Below, piece after piece: positions 36,679 to 45,580 of a stretch of 64,000 nucleotides of DNA. The position numbers and the translations under genes were made by a program. The stretch is taken from positions 558,001-622,000 of the forward strand of contig CAVYXF010000001.1 of NCBI GenBank assembly GCA_963772335.1, given 5' to 3'. Below the pieces are notes generated by a model. The model did no database searches and was not told the DNA's origin. It saw nothing but the letters and a program-made list of their open reading frames with translations. The first letter of the stretch is position 1, and every line of letters starts with the position of its first letter. The stretch comes from CAVYXF01 sp963772335. GTDB lineage: Bacteria > Pseudomonadota > Alphaproteobacteria > Rhizobiales > Rhodomicrobiaceae.

Positions 36679-36822
36679 ACGACCCCCGGGGTCGCTGACC
36701 GCCTTCGGCAGCACATCACCGAAACCAATGACCAAATCGAGGGGCTCGACGAGATCGTGCGCAGCCTTGGTGAGGACAGCTCGACTATCAACGACACTGG
36801 CCTCAGCCGCCGCGCCCGCTAA
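36679..36822 (+). pseudogene. Fragment of a DUF892 (YciE-like) ferritin-like protein
   Basis: One frame of 47 codons reads LRQHITETNDQIEGLDEIV, then RSLGEDSSTINDTGL, which resembles the repeated 'HLxETxxQIxxLE' helix of DUF892 ferritin-like proteins. There is no start codon and no remainder of the fold. It lies 45 bases after manganese catalase, where such genes are often found. Recognition rests on a short stretch. Confidence 0.5.
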
Positions 36823-37916
36823 AGCACCACCCCCGTTTCGGCGTCGATGAGATGCATGTACTCCATATTGGCCTGCACCGGCATCATCGTGCCGGCTTCG
36901 CCCGCGCTGGTCGGCTCCGCCCGGCCGCAGACCTCTGTGCCATCGACGGTGAAATAGATCATGGTTTCCATGCCCATTGGTTCGACCACATCGAGCGTCA
37001 CCGGAAAGGTCGCGGTCTCGCCTCCACCGTTGCTGCGCGTCTCGGTGATGTGCTCCGGACGCAGGCCTAGCAACAGCTCGCGGCTGGAGGCGTTCCGGTA
37101 GCGGCCGGCTTTGGCCGAAGGCACAGGCAAGGTGATGGCATCGGAGACGCGCACGCTCATACCGCTGCCATTCTGCTCGAGGCGGCAAGGGAGGAAGTTC
37201 ATGGCCGGGGAGCCGATAAAGCCAGCGACGAAATGGGTGCGCGGCGAGTGGTAAAGTTCTTGCGGCGTGCCGATCTGCTCGATGCGGCCGCCATTCATCA
37301 CCACGACGCGGTCGGCGAGCGTCATTGCCTCCACCTGGTCATGGGTGACGTAGACGGTCGTGGTTTTGACCTTCTGATGCACGCGCTTGATCTCGGTGCG
37401 CATCTGCACGCGCAGTTTGGCGTCGAGATTGGATAGCGGCTCGTCGAACAGGAACACCTTCGGATTGCGCACGATAGCGCGGCCCATGGCGACGCGCTGG
37501 CGCTGGCCGCCCGATAGTGCCCTTGGGCGACGGTCGAGCAGCTCGGTGATATCCAGAATGCGCGCCGCGTGTTCGACCCGCTGGCGAATCTCCGGCTTAG
37601 GCAGCTTGCGCAAACGGAGCCCGAAGGACATGTTCTCGAACGCCGTCATATGCGGATAGAGCGCGTAGTTCTGGAACACCATGGCGATGTCCCGGTCCTT
37701 CGGCGGCAGATCGTTGACCAGCTCGCCGCCAATGCGGATATCGCCCGAGGTTACCTCCTCCAGCCCCGCGATCATCCGCAGGGTCGTGCTCTTGCCGCAG
37801 CCCGACGGCCCGACCAGCACAACGAATTCATTGTCCGGAATGTCCAGGTCGATGGCGCGCACGGCTTCGACATCATCGAACCGCTTTACGACCTTGTTCA
37901 GCACGACGTCGGCCAT
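36819..37916 (-). CDS. ABC transporter ATPase, MalK/UgpC type
   Basis: This importer ATPase of 365 residues has Walker A GPSGCGKST, signature LSGGQRQR, Walker B FLFDEPLSNLD, VTHDQVEAM and a C-terminal regulatory domain. The ATG at 37916 is 4 bases past the stop of the second permease. It is the last gene of the four-gene sugar importer operon that runs leftward from 41377. Its stop overlaps the DUF892 fragment. Confidence 0.92.
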   Translation of the reverse strand: MADVVLNKVVKRFDDVEAVRAIDLDIPDNEFVVLVGPSGCGKSTTLRMIAGLEEVTSGDIRIGGELVNDLPPKDRDIAMVFQNYALYPHMTAFENMSFGLRLRKLPKPEIRQRVEHAARILDITELLDRRPRALSGGQRQRVAMGRAIVRNPKVFLFDEPLSNLDAKLRVQMRTEIKRVHQKVKTTTVYVTHDQVEAMTLADRVVVMNGGRIEQIGTPQELYHSPRTHFVAGFIGSPAMNFLPCRLEQNGSGMSVRVSDAITLPVPSAKAGRYRNASSRELLLGLRPEHITETRSNGGGETATFPVTLDVVEPMGMETMIYFTVDGTEVCGRAEPTSAGEAGTMMPVQANMEYMHLIDAETGVVL

Positions 37917-37920
37917 GGGC

Positions 37921-38820
37921 TCAGCCCTTCGTGGCGCCAGCGGTGAGGCCGGCAATATAATAATCCATCAGGAAAGCGTAGATGATGAGCGGTGGGGCCG
38001 CGGCGACAAGAGCACCGGCCATCAGCATGCCCCATTTGTAGACGTCGCCGCGGATCAGGCTCGTCACCGTGCCGACGGTGAGCACCTGCTGATCGGAGGA
38101 ATAGAGGAATGCCATCGGGTAGACGAAGGCGGCCCAGGAGACGGTGAAGGCGAAGATCATCGCCGCGATGATGCCGGGCAGCGCCACGGGAATAAATATT
38201 TTCAGCAGCATCTGCATGTGACTGGCACCGTCGATCAGCGCAGCTTCATCGAGCTCCTTCGGGATCGACTGGAAATAGCCGATCATGATCCAGGTACAGA
38301 ACGGCACCGTCAGCGTCGGATAAACCAGCACCATGGCCCAATAGGAATTGAGCAGGCCGAGCCATTTGACGATCTGGAACATCGGGATGAAGAGCAGCGT
38401 GTCCGGCACCAGGTAGGTGAGAAAGATGCCGGTTGCCAGAATGCCCGATCCCCAGAAGCGCATGCGTCCCAGCGAAAAGGCGGCAAACACGCTGACCACC
38501 ATCGTAATGATCACCACGCAGACAGTGACGATGACGGTGTTCTTGAAAAAGATCAGGAAGTCAGTGTTGTTGAACAGGATCTTGAACTGATCAAAGGTGA
38601 TGCCGTCGGCGATGATCCAGGGATTGGTCGCCATCCGCGCCATTTCGGCGTCACCCTTCAGCGAGGTGACGATCATGTAATAGGGCGGCAGGAGGAAAAA
38701 GACGGCGAACAGGATCAGGAAGAAGTAGCTCGCGACGAGCGCCCAGCGCCGGTTCCGCGCGAGGCTGACGCGTGAACGACGCCTCGGCATGGTGGTGGGG
38801 ATTGCGGCTACGGTGCTCAT
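37921..38820 (-). CDS. Sugar ABC transporter permease, MalG type
   Basis: This permease of 299 residues has six predicted membrane helices and the EAA loop EAALIDGASHMQMLLKI. Its start codon overlaps the stop of the upstream permease by one base (TGATG), and the ATPase starts 4 bases after its own stop. The substrate is unknown but should be an oligosaccharide or sugar derivative like those of other CUT1 systems. Confidence 0.9.
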   Translation of the reverse strand: MSTVAAIPTTMPRRRSRVSLARNRRWALVASYFFLILFAVFFLLPPYYMIVTSLKGDAEMARMATNPWIIADGITFDQFKILFNNTDFLIFFKNTVIVTVCVVIITMVVSVFAAFSLGRMRFWGSGILATGIFLTYLVPDTLLFIPMFQIVKWLGLLNSYWAMVLVYPTLTVPFCTWIMIGYFQSIPKELDEAALIDGASHMQMLLKIFIPVALPGIIAAMIFAFTVSWAAFVYPMAFLYSSDQQVLTVGTVTSLIRGDVYKWGMLMAGALVAAAPPLIIYAFLMDYYIAGLTAGATKG

Positions 38821-39761
38821 CAGATCTCCTTTCCGCGCTTGCGGACGCCGCGCAGGATGAAGACCGCCGCGATCGCCAGAATGGGCAACATGAACAAAGA
38901 GGCCGCCGCGCCGAGCGGCAGGTCGCCGGAGCGGATGCCGAGCAGGAACGCATAGGTTGCGAACACATGCGTCATGTTGCGCGGGCCACCCCCTGTCATG
39001 ATCTGCACGATGTCGAAATTGGCGAAGGTGACGATCAGCGAGAACAGCACGGTGATGGCGATGATGTTGCGCATCATCGGCAGGGTGACGTGGATGAAAC
39101 GCTGCCAGGCATTGGCGCCGTCGATCGCGGCGGCTTCATAGAGCTGCTCGGGCACCGATTTCAGCGCCGCCAGATACATGATCAGGAAGAACGGCGCGCC
39201 GAACCACACATTGACGAGGATGACCGAGAAGCGGGCCCAATAAGGGTCGGAGAGCCAGGGAATCTCCTCAAAGCCCAGACTGGTCAAGATGTAATTGAAC
39301 GCGGAATGCGTCGGGTCGAACAGCCACCACCAGCCGAGCGAAGAAAGCGCGAGCGGGATGACCCACGGCACAAGCAGCATGCCACGCCATTTGCGCTGCC
39401 CCTTTACCGGCAGATTGTTGATCAGATGCGCCGTGATCAGGCCGACCAGCGCTTTGAAGAACACCGCGGACAACGCGAAGATGGCGGACTGCTTGGCCAC
39501 CATCCAGAACGTGTCGCGCGACAACAGGAAGCGGAAATTGTCGAGGCCGATGAAGCGCGTCTGCGACTTGTTCAGCATCGACAGATAGATGGAATAGAGC
39601 GCGGGATAGATGATGAGGCCGCCAATGATGATGATGAGCGGCAGGCACATCACCACCGCAATCGTCGAGCGGCGGCGCATGAAGCGCTTCATCCCGCTGC
39701 GGGCTGGCGCGCTGGGCGCCCTGTCGCTGGCCAACCTCCAGGATTCAACCGTTTCTGCCAT
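38820..39761 (-). CDS. Sugar ABC transporter permease, MalF type
   Basis: This permease of 313 residues has a basic N-terminus, six predicted membrane helices and the EAA loop EAAAIDGANAWQRFI. I chose the ATG at 39761 (MAETVES), with GAGG about 10 bases upstream, because the longer frame runs into the hairpin-rich gap. Two large palindromes separate it from the binding-protein gene and would make it less abundant than that protein. Confidence 0.9.
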   Translation of the reverse strand: MAETVESWRLASDRAPSAPARSGMKRFMRRRSTIAVVMCLPLIIIIGGLIIYPALYSIYLSMLNKSQTRFIGLDNFRFLLSRDTFWMVAKQSAIFALSAVFFKALVGLITAHLINNLPVKGQRKWRGMLLVPWVIPLALSSLGWWWLFDPTHSAFNYILTSLGFEEIPWLSDPYWARFSVILVNVWFGAPFFLIMYLAALKSVPEQLYEAAAIDGANAWQRFIHVTLPMMRNIIAITVLFSLIVTFANFDIVQIMTGGGPRNMTHVFATYAFLLGIRSGDLPLGAAASLFMLPILAIAAVFILRGVRKRGKEI

Positions 39762-39848
39762 GGCGCAATACCTCGAAACCGGGCCTAGGGGCCGGCCCTG
39801 GAATTTTGACGTGCCGGCTGGGACCGGCACGTCGCTGCTCAGGCAAGG

Positions 39849-39926
39849 CTAGTGGAGCAAATTTGACATTTGAGTCCCGCCAGTCGCGAGCCCGCGCTCA
39901 AATGTCAAATTCAAAAGCTCCACTAG
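39849..39926. repeat. Long inverted repeat 1 in the sugar-importer operon
   Basis: The left arm (39849-39874) starts CTAGTGGAGC and ends GACATTTGAG; the right arm (39897-39926) starts CTCAAATGTC and ends GCTCCACTAG. The arms pair almost fully around a 22-base GC-rich loop. It lies between the permease and binding-protein genes. Confidence 0.8.
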
Positions 39927-39941
39927 AAACTTATAGTTAGC

Positions 39942-40014
39942 TAGTGGTTCTTATGACTGAAACATTTGCAAATGCGGGTGCCGAACGGGGATGCAAATGT
40001 TCAGTCGAACCACT
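39942..40014. repeat. Long inverted repeat 2 in the sugar-importer operon
   Basis: The left arm (39942-39970) starts TAGTGGTTC and ends ACATTTGCA; the right arm (39992-40014) starts TGCAAATGT and ends GAACCACT. It starts 16 bases after inverted repeat 1 and ends 8 bases before the binding-protein stop codon. Arm ends resemble those of repeat 1 (CTAGTGG), so both may be members of one mobile palindrome family. Confidence 0.78.
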
Positions 40015-40021
40015 CGCTGCT

Positions 40022-41377
40022 TCAGGTCCGCAGCGTGCCTTGAAGCTCGCTCTCGGCCCATGCGATCACGTCCTCGAGCTTCTCTTTGCCCTGCGTGAAC
40101 TTGGCGACCATCACCGTGTTGATCGCCTGATTGTAGATCTGCGCGCCGACTTCCGAGCGGGCCGGAGCGCCGGCAATCGAAGTCTGCTCGTCGCCGCGAG
40201 GCGGATAGCCGTAAACGGTGCCGAGTGGCGGCTCGACCTTCTTCCAGGTGTCGAAATCGTACATGGTCTTGAAGGAGGGCAGGTCGTAGCCAACCGATGC
40301 CTCGACCAGTTGGCCAATCGACTCCTTCTGCGAGATGTAGGTGAGCAGGTCCTTGGCTGCGGACTTGTTCTGGGACCACTGCCAGACGCCGTAGAACTGC
40401 GGCAGCTGTCCGACGAAGCGCCCTTTCGGTCCTTTCGGCACCGGATGCGTCCAGCACTTCTCCGCGATCGTCGGATTGTCGCGCTTGGCGACCGCCCATG
40501 CGCTCGGCGGGTTCATGATGCCGGAGCCTTTGCCGGAAACCAGCCAGCGATTGTTGCCGGCGTCGTCCCAGGCAAACACTTCAGGCGACATGGATTCAAC
40601 GATCTTGCGGGCGACCTCGAGTGCCTGCCGCGTCTCGTCGGAGTTGATTTTGATGTTATCATTGGCGTCGACGAAGACGACACCATAGGCGTTGAACAGG
40701 CCGCCGACCCAGTCGACCGCGTCGGATGTCTGCCCCATGGGCAGACCGATGGGGAAGCCTGCCTTGAACAGCTTCTGCGCGCCGGCGACATAGGCATCCC
40801 ACGTCCAGCGATCGATCTTGGCCTTGTCCCATTTCGACTCGTCGGCCGGGAACAGATCCTGCACGTCGACGCCGGCATGCTCCTTCCACAGGTCGATACG
40901 CGAGCAGCATGGCTTGACCTGGCTGCCAACGGCGGTCGGAACGCCGCGCCATGTCCCTTTGATCTTGGCGAGGTATTCGGCAACCGGGCTGATCGGTCCA
41001 TATTTCTTGATGAGGCCGTCGACGAGGTCGTCGAGCGGCTCGAGCTTGTCCTGGTGGATGCGGATGTTCCAGTCGCGATGGGACATGATGTCGTGACCGG
41101 TGCCGGCCTGCGCTTCGGCGGCGGCGGTCAGCTTGTCCTTTTCGCCCTGCGAGGTGATGAAGTCGATCTTGACCTCGACCTTGTTCTTCTCGCCCCACTC
41201 ATTACACAGCTTAATCAGCGCTTTGTTCGCGCCGGGGACCCAGTGGTCCCAGCAGCCGAGGGTCAAAGTGCCGCCGGCCGCGTAGGCTCGGCTGATATAA
41301 GGTGAAGCCAGTGCAGCTGCGGAACCAAGAGCGGCCGTCTTCAAGACGGCACGCCGCGACAGGCGTTTCGTTGCCAT
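40022..41377 (-). CDS. Sugar ABC transporter substrate-binding protein
   Basis: This extracellular solute-binding protein of 451 residues (family 1) has a twin-arginine signal, KRLSRRAVLKTAALGSAAAL, cleaved near SRAYAAG. The mature part begins GTLTLGCWDHWVPGANKALI. Tat export suggests it folds before export. It is the first gene of the importer operon, upstream of two palindromes that may protect its transcript. The ligand is unknown. Confidence 0.9.
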   Translation of the reverse strand: MATKRLSRRAVLKTAALGSAAALASPYISRAYAAGGTLTLGCWDHWVPGANKALIKLCNEWGEKNKVEVKIDFITSQGEKDKLTAAAEAQAGTGHDIMSHRDWNIRIHQDKLEPLDDLVDGLIKKYGPISPVAEYLAKIKGTWRGVPTAVGSQVKPCCSRIDLWKEHAGVDVQDLFPADESKWDKAKIDRWTWDAYVAGAQKLFKAGFPIGLPMGQTSDAVDWVGGLFNAYGVVFVDANDNIKINSDETRQALEVARKIVESMSPEVFAWDDAGNNRWLVSGKGSGIMNPPSAWAVAKRDNPTIAEKCWTHPVPKGPKGRFVGQLPQFYGVWQWSQNKSAAKDLLTYISQKESIGQLVEASVGYDLPSFKTMYDFDTWKKVEPPLGTVYGYPPRGDEQTSIAGAPARSEVGAQIYNQAINTVMVAKFTQGKEKLEDVIAWAESELQGTLRT

Positions 41378-41546
41378 TTTACTCCTCCCAAACGACGCTA
41401 TTTTTTATTGCAATTTTGAAAATTATACTCCGGTGGTGCGAAAAGGCCAGCACATGCGCACCCGCTCTGAAGCACAAGCGTCGTTTTTGAGATTCTCGGG
41501 TTAGTTAGCCGGCAGGAGTAATCCGCCAAGAAGTTCAGGCAGCCCG

Positions 41547-41684
41547 CTAACTTGCGCCCTCGCCGACGACAATGAACGGCGCCCAATAAGCGGGATGCAA
41601 ATAGCGAAGGGGCAGCGCGGCCTTAGCGGACGCGCTCACGAGAATCCCGTCGCGCAGCCGCTTGTGGCTGGTCTGGCGATCCAC
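41547..41684 (-). pseudogene. C-terminal fragment of a CHAT-domain (caspase-like) protein
   Basis: A 45-codon reading frame on the minus strand ends at TAG 41549-41547 and reads KRLRDGILVSASAKAALPLR, then YLHPAYWAPFIVVGEGAS. The ending HPAYWAPFIVVGEG matches the conserved last strand of CHAT proteases (typically 'HPxYWAPFVLxG'). There is no start, and the catalytic His and Cys regions are missing. It fills much of the 316-base gap between the sugar importer and the lactonase genes, and is preceded by AT-rich non-coding DNA. Confidence 0.55.
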
Positions 41685-41693
41685 AGCAGGCCG

Positions 41694-42569
41694 TCAGCCA
41701 GCGAAACGCGGCTCCGGAACTCCCTGCACGCCGAGGTCATGAATGGCAAAAAGGCTGCCGCGCTGCGCGCCGTCACCGGGGAAGCGCGGCAATGGCGGTT
41801 TGGCCATCGAGGTGACAAACAGGATATCGAGGTTCGGGCCGCCAAACATGACGCTCGTCACCTTCTTGACCGGCATGTCGATGATGCGGTCAACACTGCC
41901 GTCCGGAGCATAGCGCACCAGCTTGCCGGCATAGACCAGGGCGTTCCAGAGGAAGCCGTCCGCGTCGACCGTTGAGCCGTCCGCCGCCCCGCCGCCGGAC
42001 CGATCGACCTTGGTGAAGGTGCGCCGGTTGGACACCGCCCCTGTGTCGAGGTCGTAATCATACGCCCAGATCTCGCCGGACCATGTGTCGGCGAAGTAGA
42101 AAGTCGCCCCGTCCGGGCTCCAGCAGGGGCCGTTCGAGACGATGATGCCGTCGTCGAGTTTGTGGAGGGACAGATCGGCGTGCAGGCTGTAGAGCGCGCC
42201 GTTGGGTCCGTCCTCCATGGTGTCCATCGATCCGGCGACGAAGCGTCCGCGCTTGTCGACCTTGCCGTCGTTGATCCGGTTCTTCGGCTTGTCCGGCTCC
42301 GGGTCGACGATCAGTTGGGCCTCGCCCGTCTTGAAATCTAGAAAGTGAAAGCCGTTCGCCAGCGAGAGCACCGCTCCGCCTTGTTTGCGCAGCGCCATCG
42401 AGCCGATCTTCTCCGGCACGTCCCATGCCCGCACTTCACCGCCGTCGGCCGTGCAGCGAAAGACGTTGCAGCCGAAGCTGTCGATGAAATAAAGCCGCTG
42501 CTCGTCGACATCCCAGAGCGGCCCCTCGCCGAGGATCGTTTTCACATCGATCAGGACTTCGATACGCAT
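41694..42569 (-). CDS. SMP-30/gluconolactonase-family lactonase (copy 1)
   Basis: This six-bladed propeller lactonase has 291 residues. Metal and catalytic positions of the SMP-30 family are visible: Glu in LGEGPLW, Asn in NRINDGKVD and SNGPCWSPDG, and Asp in GSTVDADGFLW. Such enzymes open sugar lactones made by aldose dehydrogenases. It is 35 bases downstream of its paralogue, copy 2, and both follow the RbsABC-type importer, suggesting one pathway of sugar uptake, oxidation and lactone opening. Confidence 0.9.
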   Translation of the reverse strand: MRIEVLIDVKTILGEGPLWDVDEQRLYFIDSFGCNVFRCTADGGEVRAWDVPEKIGSMALRKQGGAVLSLANGFHFLDFKTGEAQLIVDPEPDKPKNRINDGKVDKRGRFVAGSMDTMEDGPNGALYSLHADLSLHKLDDGIIVSNGPCWSPDGATFYFADTWSGEIWAYDYDLDTGAVSNRRTFTKVDRSGGGAADGSTVDADGFLWNALVYAGKLVRYAPDGSVDRIIDMPVKKVTSVMFGGPNLDILFVTSMAKPPLPRFPGDGAQRGSLFAIHDLGVQGVPEPRFAG

Positions 42570-42604
42570 CTCATCCTCCCTCTTTATTGCTTCATGTTGT
42601 TGCG

Positions 42605-43483
42605 TCAGCCCCGGAAACGAGGCTCGGGCAGCCCGCGAACTCCAAGGCCGTGCACGGCGAAGAGGGCGCCGGCCTCACGCTCCTTGGGCGCTACGCCCTT
42701 CACGGTCCGGGCCATCGAGGTCACATAGGCGATGTCGAGGTTTGGGCCGCCGAAGGTGAGACTCGTCGTGCTCTCGACCGGCAATCCAACCCATCGGTCG
42801 AGCCGTCCGTCGGGCGCGAAACGCACCAGCTTTCCCTCATAAACCGACACGCTCCAGAGAAAGCCCTCGGCGTCGACCGTGGCGCCGTCGGGCAGCCCCT
42901 TGAGTCCGACGTTCGGAAAGGAGCAGAACGTGCGGCGGCCCGTGGCCGCGCCTGTGGCGGGGTCATAGTCGTACGCCCAGATGTCCTTGGTGGCCGTGTC
43001 CGCGAAATAGAATGTGCGGCCGTCCGGACTCCAGCAGGGTCCATTGGAGCAGATAATGCCACTGTCCAGCGCCGTCACTGTTCCGCCCGGATCGAGCCGG
43101 AACACGGAGCACAGCGGATCGCTCTCCTCATAGTCCATATAACCGGCGACGAAGCGGCCCTGGCGATCCACCTTGCCGTCATTCATCCGGATGCGCGGCT
43201 TGCCGGGATCGGGGTCGACGAGCTTGCGGCACGCGCCGGTGCCGAAATCCAGCGTGTAGAACCCGTCACGCAGCGACACGATCGCGCCGCCCCCCTCGCG
43301 CAGCGCCAGCGATCCGATGTGCTCCGGCACGCTCCATGTGCGACGTTCGCCGCCGGCGGCGTTGCAGGAATGGACCTTCGCGCCCAGACTGTCGATCCAG
43401 TAGAGCCGCTGCTCGGCCACGTCCCAAAGGGGCCCCTCGCCCAACTCCGCGCGGGCGTCCTCGATCACTTCGATCCGCAGCAT
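42605..43483 (-). CDS. SMP-30/gluconolactonase-family lactonase (copy 2)
   Basis: This paralogue of the neighbouring lactonase has 292 residues, with the same key residues (LGEGPLWD, RMNDGKVD, SNGPCWSPDG, DGATVDAEGFLW). The two share most of their sequence pattern and the same C-terminal GVRGLPEPRF-type tail, so they arose by tandem duplication. GGAGGGG lies before the ATG. It follows the permease gene by 16 bases. Differences such as PNVGLKGLPDG against RSGGGAADGS near the active face suggest different substrate ranges. Confidence 0.9.
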   Translation of the reverse strand: MLRIEVIEDARAELGEGPLWDVAEQRLYWIDSLGAKVHSCNAAGGERRTWSVPEHIGSLALREGGGAIVSLRDGFYTLDFGTGACRKLVDPDPGKPRIRMNDGKVDRQGRFVAGYMDYEESDPLCSVFRLDPGGTVTALDSGIICSNGPCWSPDGRTFYFADTATKDIWAYDYDPATGAATGRRTFCSFPNVGLKGLPDGATVDAEGFLWSVSVYEGKLVRFAPDGRLDRWVGLPVESTTSLTFGGPNLDIAYVTSMARTVKGVAPKEREAGALFAVHGLGVRGLPEPRFRG

Positions 43484-43499
43484 GACTTACCCCTCCAGA

Positions 43500-45580
43500 T
43501 CAGGTCTGCCGCTCCCGTAACGCCATGACAGCAGCGAGGACGACGAGGCCGAATAGAATGGCACGCGTGGCGTAGGGCAGCGTGGTGCCGGCGAGAAGCG
43601 TCTGCAGAGCGGTCAGCAACAGGACGCCGCCCAGCATGCCGAGATAGTGGCCACGTCCACCCGTAATCAATGCGCCGCCGATAACCACGACGGCGATGGA
43701 GGGCAGCAGATATTCATCGCCCATGCCGAGGCTCGCCTGGCCCGAAAAACCGGTGAGCAGCACGCCCACGATCGCCGAGCACAGGCCCGACAACATATAG
43801 ACGCCGATCAGCGTCTGCCCGACCGGAACGCCGGACAGCGCGGCAACCCGCTCGCCATTGCCGACCGCGTAGATGCGCCGGCCGAATACGGTGCTTCCGA
43901 GCAGCAGCACCGCGGCTACCGCGAACAGCGCGACGAACGGGACGACCGGCGTGAAGAACAGCTCGTGGTCGGTCATGAAGCGGCGGAGGAGCGGTGAGGA
44001 GAAGCCGTCGGGTGTGCCGTTGGAATAGACGAGCGCAACCCCCTGCAGGATGCCGTTCATGGCGAGTGTCATCACGATCGGCGAGATGCCGAGCAGCACG
44101 ATGCCAGCGCCGTTCAGGAATCCGATCAAAAGTCCGATGATCAGCACTGCGGGAAGGGCGTAGAGGAGCGCGGCGTCGGACCCCTTCACCATGCCGGCAA
44201 GCAGGATGCCGCAGAGACCGATGGTCCAGGGCAGCGAGAGATCGAGACCGCCGGTCAGGATCACCGAGCCCTGGCCAAGCGCCAGAACGGCGAGGAAGGA
44301 CGACAGCACGATCAGCGAATTGAAGTAGGACCAGCTCGTCAGCGCGTGACCGAGGGTGAGCTGTGTCGCGATAACCACGAGAGCAAAGCAGATATAAGCG
44401 GGCAACGCGAAGCGCAGCGTCTCCGCGTGGCGGACCAGCAAGCCGGGATTGGCCGCTCCCGTCCGCGGCGTTGCACCGATGTCGGGCAGCGCCAGCTTGC
44501 GCGGCTCGCGGCTGCGCTGACTGGGAAGCATTCCCTGGCGGCGCGCCGATATGCGCAGGACGACATGACGGATCTGGCGCGCGAGCTGCGAATTGCGGCT
44601 CAGCGACCCCGCCAGCACCGCAAGGATCAGGATTGCGCCTTCCGCGACAGTCGAGTAGTAGGCCGACACGTTCAGCACCAGGAGGATGTTGACCACCATC
44701 ATCAAGATGTAGGCGCCGAACACGGTGCCGAGTGGCCCGCCGCGTCCGCCCCCTAACACCGTGCCGCCGACCACGACCGCGGCGAACATCTGCAGCAGCA
44801 TGGGATTGCCGACGAGCGGGTCTCCTGAACCCGTCTGCGCACTGATGAATGCGCCGGCCAGCCCGTAGCAGCCACCGCCGATGACATACACCATGAATTG
44901 CACGAAGCGCGTCGATACGCCGGCCGCGCGCGCCGCTTCCAAGTCGGAGCCGATCGCGTAGATCGCGCTGCCGAACCGGGTGCGCTTCAGCCAGGCCCAT
45001 AGGCAGAGCAGGATGATGATCAAGAGCACGGGCTTGGGCAGGAAATTCGGGATGGCATCGCCGATGAGAAGGTCGCTGACGGCCGGCGAGACCGACCGCC
45101 CGGCTTGTCCATTACCAGGAGCGTGATGCCTTGCAGGATGAACATGGTCGATAAGGTGACGACGATGGGCTGCATGCGCAGCACGGCCACGAAGAAGCCG
45201 TTGAACGCACCCGAAAGCATGCCAATCCCCACGCCTGCCGCGATCACCACAAAGGGAGAAATGGCAGGATCCTGGAGCGTAGAGGCCAGCACCACGTTGA
45301 CCAGCGAAATCACCGCGCCGGCGGAGAGATCGAACCCGCCGGAAATGATGACGATGGTCTGGCCGGTTGCGGCCAGCGCCAGGGTGGCGCCACTCGTCGC
45401 CATCTGGCTAAGGTCGTAATAGGAGAGCCCGACCGAGCCGATGCTGGACACCAGGGCCAGCAGCAGAAGGAACACAGCGATCGCTATCACGAGGCCGCGA
45501 TGCCGCTCCAGCCGCCGCCGCGCCATCGACGCGGTGGAGGATCCGTAGCTCTTGGCAAAGGCATCGGCGATCGTCGTCAC
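43500..45580 (-). pseudogene. Fused double RbsC-type permease, disrupted by a frameshift
   Basis: Two RbsC-like permease domains are encoded end to end (about 693 codons in all). The first begins at a GTG at 45580 (overlapping the ATPase stop as GTGA) and has the TGQTIVIISGGFDLSAG motif; the second has GQGSVILTGGLDLSLPW. Near 45093-45100 the frame breaks: LLVMDKPGG is followed by nonsense in its own frame, while SVSPAVSDLLIGDAIPNFL continues in the next. One missing base in a Gly codon would explain it. Either the gene is inactive or the base is a sequencing error. Confidence 0.8.

Noticed and set aside
37681..39788. Two long plus-strand open frames opposite the sugar permeases
   Set aside because: Composition is dominated by Asp, Glu, His and Arg, the usual complement of membrane-helix codons. 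The opposite strand has clear permease motifs.
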